Positions 1-5,054 of a DNA stretch of 5,054 bases are shown here, one piece after another. The notes beneath the pieces are model-generated. The model was not told the origin of the DNA. It ran no database searches and saw nothing but the letters and a program-made list of their open reading frames with translations. A program made the translations under genes and the position numbers. Origin of the DNA: Actinomycetes bacterium (GTDB taxonomy: Bacteria; Actinomycetota; Acidimicrobiia; Acidimicrobiales; RAAP-2); the NCBI GenBank assembly GCA_025352305.1, contig JANXTQ010000232.1, positions 1 through 5,054 of the forward strand, given 5' to 3'. How positions within the stretch are numbered: the stretch's first letter is position 1; each line of letters starts with the position of its first letter.

Positions 1-2
1 AT

Positions 3-710
3 CTGCCGAGCGTGTACAACCGCTACGTATATACCGAGTTCGACTCGCTCTATGACCCGAGCAGTGAGGGACGAATGATGCTGCTTCGCCCCCTGTTTGT
101 GACGTCCTTCGTGGTCGACGACTTTTTGGGCGATCACAATCTCTTCGGCGCCAACACCGCAGTTGTCTCCAGTGCGTCATCCAAAACCGCAATGGGCGCG
201 GCCTTCTTGCTGAAAGAGCGCCACCACGTGAACGTCATCGGTCTCACCTCGGCGGCCAACGTCGAGTTCACCGAGAGTCTCGGTTGCTACGACGAAGTCT
301 TTACCTATGGGCAGGTCGCCGAGTTGGCCCTCACGGACTCGCTGTACATCGACGTGGCGGGTCGCCGCGACGTCACCCGAGCCGTGCATCAGCACCTCGG
401 CGACGCGCTGGCGTACTCAATGATTGTGGGTGACACGCACTGGGACGCTCCCGACGAAGGCGGAGAACTAACGGGTCCGAGGCCGACGATGTTGTTTGCG
501 CCCGACCACATTACGAAACGCCGACGAGAATGGGGTCGAGACGTTTTTGAAAACAACCTCGGCTCGGCGTGGCACCGCTTCGGAGAGTTCGTGGACTCCT
601 GGCTGGTGCAAAAAGACGTGGTGGGTCCCGCTGAACTGGATCAGACGTATCACGATCTCTTAGAGGGTTCTGTCGATCCCGCAGTTGGCTACGTTGGTCG
701 CTTCACATAG
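3..710 (+). CDS. DUF2855 family protein, 3' part (5' end outside window)
   Basis: The frame is open to the left edge and the first visible codons read LPSVYNRYV, so the gene begins upstream; the GTG at 12 is an internal Val codon. 235 residues are visible. Family members are, from memory, roughly 340-370 aa, so about two-thirds is present. Family hallmarks seen: an LLRPLFVTSFVVDDFL-type segment near the start, a SSASSKTAMGAAFLL segment resembling the nucleotide-binding turn of medium-chain dehydrogenase/reductase (MDR) proteins, GLTSAANVEF and LGCYDEV (second half of a Rossmann-like fold), then VGDTHWDAP and a PTMLFAPDHI segment with a basic KRRREWG stretch. DUF2855 proteins have no established reaction; an MDR-like oxidoreductase role is inferred from the fold-like pattern only. 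It is convergent with dipZ, and nothing links it to the iron operon. No convincing terminator follows the TAG stop. Confidence 0.85.
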   Translation: MPSVYNRYVYTEFDSLYDPSSEGRMMLLRPLFVTSFVVDDFLGDHNLFGANTAVVSSASSKTAMGAAFLLKERHHVNVIGLTSAANVEFTESLGCYDEVFTYGQVAELALTDSLYIDVAGRRDVTRAVHQHLGDALAYSMIVGDTHWDAPDEGGELTGPRPTMLFAPDHITKRRREWGRDVFENNLGSAWHRFGEFVDSWLVQKDVVGPAELDQTYHDLLEGSVDPAVGYVGRFT

Positions 711-811
711 ATGAAGTTCTCGCCGCGACCACGCTCACGGGCGTTAGTGGGTCCAAGCATTCTTAGGCTTCAATGGAGATCCAATGGTGCTCGAGCAGTT
801 GAAGAACCGGC
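711..811. other. Convergent intergenic gap, no clear terminator
   Basis: This 101-bp gap separates two genes that converge. I looked for a bidirectional terminator and found only weak elements: ACGC/GCGT (731-734 with 741-744, 6-nt loop) and, at the dipZ end, CGGC/GCCG (808-811 with 815-818) with the dipZ stop codon in its loop. Neither has a long stem or a T-run. A short direct repeat CAATGG occurs at 771-776 and again at 782-787. No small ORF with a ribosome binding site was seen. Confidence 0.5.
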
Positions 812-2515
812 CTAGCCGAAGGTGAAGTCGAACGCCTTTACTCCCGAGGTGAAACTGAGGTGCAGTTGACCGCTGTGTAGCCCCTTGGAACTCGCCAACG
901 TATAGAGACGAGGAAAGCCGGACACCGAGATAGTGCGCGTCACTCCCTTCAGAGTCACCGTGAGCTGACCGTGTCCTGCGAGAACGAGATAGACGTGGCG
1001 CGCTAGGTAAGTGATATCGAGCTTCGCTGACGAGCCGGCGGTAATCGAATCTGCGCCGACGTACCATTGGCCACCGAGTCCGTAGGTGCCGGCCGGAATG
1101 GGCGAAGGCATCGAATAAGAAAAATACTGTTGGCCAATGAGGTTGGAGTTGTCGTAGTACTGCGCTCGCGACGTACCAAGGTACGTTTCGCTGCTGAGCG
1201 CCGACGTCGGCGTCCTATCGGCGACATTGGTCGCGGTAGGCAAAATGACTCCCGGATGCGCCGCTTGGAGTAGTTGGCGAATCAGTTCTTCGCTCGCGGG
1301 ATAGTTACCCTCGCCAAAAGCCACGTGGCGTATGACGCCGTTCGCGTCGATGAGGTACTCAGCGGGCCAGTACTGATTGCCGTAGGCGCCCCAGGTCGCG
1401 AGTTGATTATCGACCGCGACGGGATACTTCACGCCGAGTGAGTGAGCCGCCGAACGAATATTGGTCACGACGTGCTCGAAGTCGAACTCCGGCGAGTGCA
1501 CGCCGATTACCTCGAAACCGTCGCGGTGATAGCGCGAGTACCACGCCTCCACGTGAGGCAGCGAGCGAAGACAGTTAATACAGGAGTACGTCCAAAAGTC
1601 GATCAGTACCACGTGACCTCGCAGGCTCGACAAGCGAAGCGCCCGATCGTGGGGTGTATTGAGCCACGTCGAGATACCAGCAAATTCGGGCGCGTGCCCG
1701 CACCGCTGCAACGTGGGATTGGCGTCCACGCAGTTACCGATTTGACCATCACTGGACTGTTGATGACTGAGCGAGTGCAACGCATTCGTGGCGAAACGAT
1801 TGCCCTCCACGCTCTTTTGCAACGAGTTGGTGTAACCCGGGATCCACGTCTGAATTCCCGCCGTGGCGTTAAAGGCAATCAACAAGGAAACGCCTATCAA
1901 CATCAGTCCGCCGACCGGTCGAAGTTTCCGAGAAATTCGCGCAATTGATTGGCTGCGTTCGACCACGGCGTCTCCGGCCAGTGCGACGATCAGCAGAGGA
2001 GTCGCGGCACCCACGGCAAAAAAGATGGTGAGAAAAACCGATTCAATACTCACGCTGTGATGCGCGCCAATAAAAGTAATGGCCGAAAGGACCGGTCCGC
2101 CGCAGGGAACGAATACGGCGCCGAGCGCCAGACCCAGAACAAAACCCGAACTCACCTGGCTCGGCGGGGCTACGGCCAACTTTCTAAACGGACGCTCCAA
2201 AAGGTGGCCGAGCGAACTAAAAATTAGTCCGAGACCCACGAGGCCCGTCACGACGACGCCGGCCCACATTAAAAAATTCTTGGGTAGTCCAAACGCCGAC
2301 AAGATGACGGAACCAACGAGCGCCAGTAGGGAGAAACTGAGAACGAGACCGCCCACCACGGCGAGCGCGCGACGTCGTCGTGCTCGTCGCGGATCAACGC
2401 CCTCACGCGGTGCCGCGGTCCAGCCCACAAAGATCACGGGCAACACGGGCAAGATGCACGGGGAAACGCCGGCAATCAGTCCCGCGAGTAGGCCAATGAA
2501 TAACAGTTCAATCAC
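812..2515 (-). CDS. dipZ: DipZ-type protein: CcdA-like membrane domain fused to thioredoxin-like and C-terminal domains
   Basis: Numbering is from the GTG at 2515 (567 aa). Residues 1-222 form a CcdA/DsbD-beta-like unit with about six membrane spans (near 4-34, 50-75, 82-103, 123-148, 158-180, 201-222). It carries the family's two conserved cysteines, C20 in GVSPCILPVLPVIF and C138 in VFVPCGGPVLS. A linker (about 223-276) leads to a TlpA/AhpC-like thioredoxin domain (about 277-420) with active site WTYSCINC (C312, C315) and the cis-proline motif YWPAEYL (P384). Residues about 440-567 are a beta-rich C-terminal domain like the carbohydrate-binding-module-like domain of Mycobacterium tuberculosis DipZ. 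Known family role: passing electrons from cytoplasmic thioredoxin across the membrane to extracytoplasmic thiols. It is last in the FTR1-dtxR-dipZ operon. I chose GTG 2515 over ATG 2536 because it overlaps the dtxR stop as GTGA, has AGGAG just upstream, and gives the typical short N-terminus (MIELLFIGLLAGL). Odd: two extra cysteines, C262 and C272, in the linker. Confidence 0.93.
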   Translation of the reverse strand: MIELLFIGLLAGLIAGVSPCILPVLPVIFVGWTAAPREGVDPRRARRRRALAVVGGLVLSFSLLALVGSVILSAFGLPKNFLMWAGVVVTGLVGLGLIFSSLGHLLERPFRKLAVAPPSQVSSGFVLGLALGAVFVPCGGPVLSAITFIGAHHSVSIESVFLTIFFAVGAATPLLIVALAGDAVVERSQSIARISRKLRPVGGLMLIGVSLLIAFNATAGIQTWIPGYTNSLQKSVEGNRFATNALHSLSHQQSSDGQIGNCVDANPTLQRCGHAPEFAGISTWLNTPHDRALRLSSLRGHVVLIDFWTYSCINCLRSLPHVEAWYSRYHRDGFEVIGVHSPEFDFEHVVTNIRSAAHSLGVKYPVAVDNQLATWGAYGNQYWPAEYLIDANGVIRHVAFGEGNYPASEELIRQLLQAAHPGVILPTATNVADRTPTSALSSETYLGTSRAQYYDNSNLIGQQYFSYSMPSPIPAGTYGLGGQWYVGADSITAGSSAKLDITYLARHVYLVLAGHGQLTVTLKGVTRTISVSGFPRLYTLASSKGLHSGQLHLSFTSGVKAFDFTFG

Positions 2516-2525
2516 GGTTCTCCTC
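2512..2525 (-). promoter_or_regulatory. dipZ ribosome binding site and GTGA stop/start overlap
   Basis: On the minus strand GAGGAG (2525-2520) lies 4 nt before the GTG start at 2515, and the dtxR stop TGA (2514-2512) overlaps that start. This decides the dipZ start and suggests that dipZ translation depends on ribosomes finishing dtxR. Confidence 0.8.
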
Positions 2526-3186
2526 GTTCCACCCATATCGCCGAGGCGGCCGAGGCCGGAAGATCCACGCGCTCATTGCCCACCCTCACGACGCACGCCC
2601 CGGTGTCATCGACGCTGACCATTTCCAGCGGCGCACCCTCGCCGACTCCGTATTTGGCGAGCAGGCGAAGTAGCAGCTGACCTTCATGTTCGGCGACTTC
2701 AGAGATACGTCTCACCAGACCGTTCGCGCCCACGCTCAATTGGTTCAGTGCAACCAGTTCGCGTGATATTGCGACGCGTCCCGGAATGGTGTTGCCGTGC
2801 GGACAGGTATTGGGCGTTCCCATTGACTCATCAATCCGGTCAATGACGTCGTCCGATATCGCCGACGACATGCGTTCTGCTTCGAGGTCCGCATCAGCCC
2901 AGTCAAAGCCCAGAACATCAGTCAGCCACCGCTCGAGGATTCGGTGCCGACGCACCACGGCGCTGGCCACTCGGTGGCCGTTGTTCGTGAGATCAACCGA
3001 GCGGTCCTCGTTCAAGGTGATCCAGCCGTCTCGTTCCAGGCGGCGAAGTGCCTCAGAAACAGTCGGGGCGCTGACTCCGAGCCAGGTGGATAGTCGTCCC
3101 GGGCGAACGACGTCGCCTTCGGCCGCGATATAGAAAATGGTCTCGAGGTACCGATCGACCGTCGCGGTGTGGGAGTTTTCGCTCAC
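2512..3186 (-). CDS. DtxR/IdeR/MntR-family metal-dependent transcriptional regulator
   Basis: 224 aa from the GTG at 3186, matching the usual 225-230 aa of full-length DtxR/IdeR proteins. Order: N-terminal winged helix-turn-helix (about 8-70; recognition region around GVSAPTVSEALRRLERDGW, wing DRSVDLT), dimerisation/metal domain (about 71-140; RRHRILERWLTDVLG, CPHGNTIPG), and a C-terminal FeoA/SH3-like domain (about 150-220). By family knowledge it binds DNA when loaded with Fe(II) or Mn(II). It lies between FTR1 and dipZ, overlapping each by 4 nt, downstream of an IdeR-type box, so autoregulation is likely. Odd: aligned with Corynebacterium DtxR (offset +2), H79 and E83 are kept (H81, E85), but M10 is R12, H98 is D100, C102 is E104, E105 is S107 and H106 is S108. 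The E at 104 recalls MntR E99, yet the usual E-H pair of both subfamilies is S-S. Metal preference therefore cannot be read directly. The frame stays open upstream to 3294, but that part lies inside FTR1. Confidence 0.92.
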   Translation of the reverse strand: MSENSHTATVDRYLETIFYIAAEGDVVRPGRLSTWLGVSAPTVSEALRRLERDGWITLNEDRSVDLTNNGHRVASAVVRRHRILERWLTDVLGFDWADADLEAERMSSAISDDVIDRIDESMGTPNTCPHGNTIPGRVAISRELVALNQLSVGANGLVRRISEVAEHEGQLLLRLLAKYGVGEGAPLEMVSVDDTGACVVRVGNERVDLPASAASAIWVERGEP

Positions 3187-3195
3187 GCGCGCTCC
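3183..3195 (-). promoter_or_regulatory. dtxR-family gene ribosome binding site and GTGA overlap
   Basis: GGAG (3195-3192) lies 5 nt before the GTG start (3186-3184), inside the last codons of FTR1. The FTR1 stop TGA (3185-3183) overlaps this start. It fixes the start of the regulator and discards about 36 residues of low-complexity, Pro/Arg-rich upstream frame that is out-of-frame FTR1 coding sequence. Confidence 0.8.
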
Positions 3196-4067
3196 ACGGG
3201 GAGGGCGCCGCGAGATGCGCGGTGGCCGTGGGCGTGGTGGCGTCGATTGATACCGAGATATGCCGAGAGCGCAATCGTCAAATAGATCACCCATGCGACC
3301 AACTGCGCCACCGTTGGACGCTCCGCGTAGCCCACGAACGAGTGAAACAGGTCGCCAACGCTGCTGGACTCACTCAGCATTCGCTGACTGTTCCACAGGA
3401 CGTGGCGGCCAATGGGAAACCATCCCAACTGCTGAAGGTTCTGCACCGCGTCAGATACCAGTCCGGCCGCAAAAACCAACAAGGTAACGCCCAGAACCCG
3501 AAAGAACACTCGCAGATTGACCCGTCGGCCGAGTCGGTAAATCATCGTCGCTACGCCCATCGACACCGCGAGGCCCGCCAGAGCGCCGATGAACAAGAGA
3601 CGCGAACTATGCAGCGTCACTGGAGCCTGCGCTGCGCTCGAAAAAATGATCGCCAACGTAAAGACCATGGTTTCGAGTCCTTCACGTCCAACAGCCGTGG
3701 CGGCCAGTACTGACATGCCAACACGAGACCCGTTCGTCAGCGCAGCGTCAGTGCGCCGAGCCAGCTCGCTCGACAGTGATCGTGCGTGCTTGTTCATCCA
3801 GAACGTCATGTACGTGAGTGCCACGGCGGCCACTACGTACGTCACGACTTCAAAGATCGCTTGCGCGCGAGAACCCGAGTAGCGGTCAATCAGGATGAAC
3901 GCGGTTATTCCACCCGCAATAACGAGGGCCATCGCGGCGCCGACGCCAACAAAGACGTCTCGAAAATAGCGACGCTGGCCCGTTCGATCGAGATAGGCGA
4001 GCAGGATCGCCACGATCATGGAGGCTTCAATTCCTTCGCGCAGAAAGATGACAAAAGTCGGAATCAT
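3183..4067 (-). CDS. efeU: FTR1/EfeU-family high-affinity iron permease
   Basis: 294 aa, close to the 270-290 aa typical of bacterial EfeU. About seven membrane spans are visible (near 3-26, 37-60, 70-90, 117-145, 155-177, 187-206, 253-273). Both signature iron-binding motifs are intact: R10-E-G-I-E14 in span 1 and R128-E-G-L-E132 in span 4, the REXXE pair needed for Fe transport in this family. A TFWMNKHARSLSSEL stretch after span 3 is also typical. Known role: importing iron across the cytoplasmic membrane, in E. coli with EfeO and EfeB and in yeast with a multicopper ferroxidase. No such partner is in the window; the following operon genes are a DtxR-type regulator and DipZ. The ATG at 4067 is preceded by AGGA (4079-4076) with 8-nt spacing. 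A near-consensus IdeR/DtxR box ends 38 nt upstream of the start. Odd: a His-rich C-terminal tail (HHAHGH, residues 277-282) predicted to be cytoplasmic. Confidence 0.94.
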   Translation of the reverse strand: MIPTFVIFLREGIEASMIVAILLAYLDRTGQRRYFRDVFVGVGAAMALVIAGGITAFILIDRYSGSRAQAIFEVVTYVVAAVALTYMTFWMNKHARSLSSELARRTDAALTNGSRVGMSVLAATAVGREGLETMVFTLAIIFSSAAQAPVTLHSSRLLFIGALAGLAVSMGVATMIYRLGRRVNLRVFFRVLGVTLLVFAAGLVSDAVQNLQQLGWFPIGRHVLWNSQRMLSESSSVGDLFHSFVGYAERPTVAQLVAWVIYLTIALSAYLGINRRHHAHGHRASRGALPVERA

Positions 4068-4105
4068 CCGTCTATTCCTCGGGTCAGATCGAAGTTTCGT
4101 TTCAC

Positions 4106-4124
4106 TTCGGTTAGCCTAACCAAA
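4106..4124 (-). promoter_or_regulatory. IdeR/DtxR-box operator (iron box) upstream of FTR1
   Basis: The minus strand reads TTTGGTTAGGCTAACCGAA, against the known IdeR/DtxR consensus TTAGGTTAGSCTAACCTAA: 17 of 19 positions match, and the central GGTTAG-G-CTAACC core is perfect. It lies within a wider palindrome (4104-4126) in which 10 of 11 pairs around the central base 4115 are complementary. A TANNNT-type -10 candidate (TAGGCT, 4118-4113) falls inside the box, as is common for iron-repressed actinobacterial promoters, but no clear -35 was found. The box is most simply read as the site through which a DtxR-family repressor shuts off the FTR1-dtxR-dipZ operon when iron is sufficient. Confidence 0.88.
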
Positions 4125-4142
4125 GTCCCAAGGCCCCAGTAC

Positions 4143-4161
4143 ACGGGCCGTTCTAGCCCGT
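4143..4161. repeat. Inverted repeat in the gap upstream of the iron operon
   Basis: ACGGGC (4143-4148) and GCCCGT (4156-4161) form a 6-bp stem with a 7-nt loop. In the minus-strand RNA a second, mutually exclusive stem can form from GGCCC (4149-4145) and GGGCC (4136-4132). It lies downstream of the membrane-protein gene and upstream of the FTR1 operator, so it could be a weak terminator for the upstream pair. It has no T-run on the minus strand, so I do not call it one. The AT-rich stretch 4161-4176 next to it could also contribute to a promoter. Confidence 0.3.
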
Positions 4162-4206
4162 TATTTAACTAATTTCGCGCCTCGATCGCCCGGCCACGGT
4201 CGCTAG

Positions 4207-4668
4207 TTAGCGCGAGCACTGTTCGTTAAATCCGGCCAACACGTTGGCGGGGACGTGGCTCGATCCCCTGGGCGCACAGCCCACGTGTGAGGATCCCGCC
4301 GCGCGCAGTTGCCAACGTCGGCTGGAGAATTGGTAGTAGCCCCACGTCGTTTGAATATGGCCCCGACCGAGCGCGCTCGCCGTGACGACGAACATCGCCC
4401 AGTACTTATTCACACTCGAAATCGTGGCGACGACGTGAAACTGATTCGCGGGAATCTGTTGAATAGCGGTCAACTGCTCCGCCACCACCTGTTCAACGGC
4501 CTGAGGTGTTCCCGTCGGGTTCGCTCGCGAGGTCACGCCGAAGAGCAGCACGCTGTAGAGCGACAAAATAATGATGGCGACTACGGCGACGAGAGTGACA
4601 ATGCTTCGCCGCTGACCCTTTTTTGAGGTGGGCAGCGGTACCGTCGTGTCGCCGTGTGCAGTACTCAC
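4207..4668 (-). CDS. Hypothetical single-pass membrane protein with extracytoplasmic domain
   Basis: I do not recognise a family. 153 aa: a short polar N-terminus with a basic KKGQRR stretch (16-21), one strongly hydrophobic segment (about 23-45), then about 108 residues probably outside the membrane by the positive-inside rule. The outer part has a predicted amphipathic stretch (56-72), a beta-looking WAMFVVTAS / WGYYQFSSRRWQLRAAG region, and a C-terminal segment with two cysteines (C131, C151) that could form a disulfide. SSHV occurs twice (126-129 and 136-139). Start: GTG at 4668, the only plausible start codon in frame before the hydrophobic segment; it has no good Shine-Dalgarno. It starts 9 nt after the GNAT stop, so the two are probably co-transcribed and the weak ribosome binding site may rely on coupling. 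Codon use looks like that of the neighbours. Confidence 0.7.
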   Translation of the reverse strand: MSTAHGDTTVPLPTSKKGQRRSIVTLVAVVAIIILSLYSVLLFGVTSRANPTGTPQAVEQVVAEQLTAIQQIPANQFHVVATISSVNKYWAMFVVTASALGRGHIQTTWGYYQFSSRRWQLRAAGSSHVGCAPRGSSHVPANVLAGFNEQCSR

Positions 4669-4677
4669 GGAGCCAAC

Positions 4678-5054
4678 TTACGAGCGCTCGGAGCGAAAAT
4701 CCAGTTCGAGAACTTTCTGCGTTCCCACAAAGCCGAGGCGTTGGTAAAAGGAGAATGACTCCGCTGACGGATGAACCGCGATGTAGTCCAGTCGCAGTTC
4801 GCGTGAGAGTTCAATGAGCGCCGCCATGAGCTGGCTCCCGCGCCCGTTGTTACGGTTCGCGGGAGTGACGTAGACGCTCTGGACGTACGCACATCGACGT
4901 TCAAAGACACCCGGACCCGGTACGCGGTCCACGAGGGCCAGCCACGCCATGGCCACTGCGTCGTCGCCCAACGAGCCAATAAATCCCACGTGACTGTCAC
5001 GGTGATCTAAGAGCCAGCGCGCGAACTCGCTCGCGAACTCGCTCTCACTCAGAC
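4678..5054 (-). CDS. GNAT-family N-acetyltransferase, 3' part (5' end outside window)
   Basis: The frame stays open to the right window edge (visible N-terminal residues LSESEFASEFARWLLDHRDSH), so the start lies beyond it; the GTG at 4989 is an internal Val. 125 residues are visible. GNAT motifs: motif A, with beta strand CAYVQSVYVTPANR then the acetyl-CoA pyrophosphate loop R-N-N-G-R-G-S followed by helix QLMAALIELSREL; then motif B, LDYIAVHPSAESFSFYQRLGF, with the usual Tyr and the LGF turn. This supports acetyl-CoA-dependent acetyl transfer; the substrate cannot be inferred. A family role in acetylating small molecules or protein N-termini is general knowledge, not evidence here. It is followed after 9 nt by the hypothetical membrane-protein gene. 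The visible N-terminal part contains a duplicated 12-bp unit. Confidence 0.87.
   Translation of the reverse strand, partial: LSESEFASEFARWLLDHRDSHVGFIGSLGDDAVAMAWLALVDRVPGPGVFERRCAYVQSVYVTPANRNNGRGSQLMAALIELSRELRLDYIAVHPSAESFSFYQRLGFVGTQKVLELDFRSERS
5021..5044. repeat. Two perfect tandem copies of a 12-bp unit inside the GNAT gene
   Basis: GCGAACTCGCTC occurs at 5021-5032 and again at 5033-5044 with no mismatch. On the coding strand it makes the residues SEFASEFA. Because 12 is a multiple of three, one copy more or less would keep the frame. It looks like a slippage duplication extending a helix-like N-terminal segment. Confidence 0.8.

Noticed and set aside
763..767. TTAGG after the end of dipZ as a second iron box
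   Set aside because: Only a half-site-like pentamer with no matching CCTAA arm, in a convergent gap with no promoter context.
808..818. Hairpin around the dipZ stop as a terminator
   Set aside because: Stem of only 4 bp with a 3-nt loop and no T-run; too weak to call.
2513..2536. ATG at 2536 as the dipZ start (574 aa)
   Set aside because: It lies deeper in the regulator gene and adds polar residues MGGTRRT before a typical DipZ N-terminus. The GTG at 2515 has the ribosome binding site and the GTGA overlap.
2079..2618. 179-aa plus-strand open frame opposite dipZ
   Set aside because: Low-complexity Pro/Arg/Thr-rich translation, no ribosome binding site, opposite a gene with strong domain evidence. 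The other plus-strand frames over 1442-1948, 3222-3713 and 3786-4172 are shadows for the same reasons.
3187..3294. N-terminal extension of the regulator to 3294
   Set aside because: The extra 36 residues are Pro/Arg-rich, unlike any DtxR N-terminus, and are FTR1 coding sequence in another frame.
4665..5000. 111-aa minus-strand frame overlapping the GNAT gene
   Set aside because: It is another frame of the same region; the GNAT motifs A and B are in the 4678-5054 frame, which this one lacks.
1..5054. Defence system, mobile element, CRISPR array or tRNA
   Set aside because: No transposase, integrase, nuclease or helicase motifs, no spaced repeats, and no tRNA-like cloverleaf were seen. Apart from the two window-edge genes, whose ends lie outside, the genes are complete with coherent context.

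Overview
The window looks like chromosome of an actinobacterium, possibly an Acidimicrobiia-type lineage. The grounds are a fairly high but not extreme GC content, frequent GTG starts, a fused DipZ (CcdA + thioredoxin + C-terminal domain) of the mycobacterial kind, a DUF2855 protein, and a near-consensus IdeR/DtxR operator. The phylum is a reasonable inference. The class is a guess, because no rRNA or marker gene is present.

Layout. At the left edge, the 3' two-thirds of a DUF2855 gene (3-710, +) runs convergently into the main gene block. After a 101-bp intergenic gap, everything else is on the minus strand. Read in transcription order (right to left) it is: a partial GNAT acetyltransferase (5054-4678), a 153-aa single-pass membrane protein of unknown function (4668-4207), a 139-bp regulatory gap, then three tightly coupled genes: an FTR1/EfeU-type iron permease (4067-3183), a DtxR-family metalloregulator (3186-2512) and DipZ (2515-812).

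The centre of interest is the FTR1-dtxR-dipZ operon. Each junction is a 4-nt GTGA overlap (GTG start inside the upstream TGA stop) preceded by a good Shine-Dalgarno inside the upstream gene, so the proteins are probably translationally coupled. A 19-bp sequence upstream of FTR1 (4106-4124) matches the classical IdeR/DtxR box at 17 of 19 positions and sits in a 23-bp nearly perfect palindrome. The likely picture is an iron-repressed, autoregulated iron-import operon. The usual EfeU partners (EfeO, EfeB) are absent from the window and the third gene is instead an extracytoplasmic thiol-disulfide protein. FTR1 would import Fe, the DtxR protein would sense it, and DipZ would carry reducing equivalents from the cytoplasm to an extracytoplasmic thioredoxin-like domain. 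The link between DipZ and iron is inference from operon structure only. The DtxR-family protein lacks several ligands of the canonical metal-sensing site, which deserves checking.

No tRNA, rRNA, CRISPR array, insertion sequence, integrase or phage gene was seen. No intergenic stretch exceeds 300 bp.
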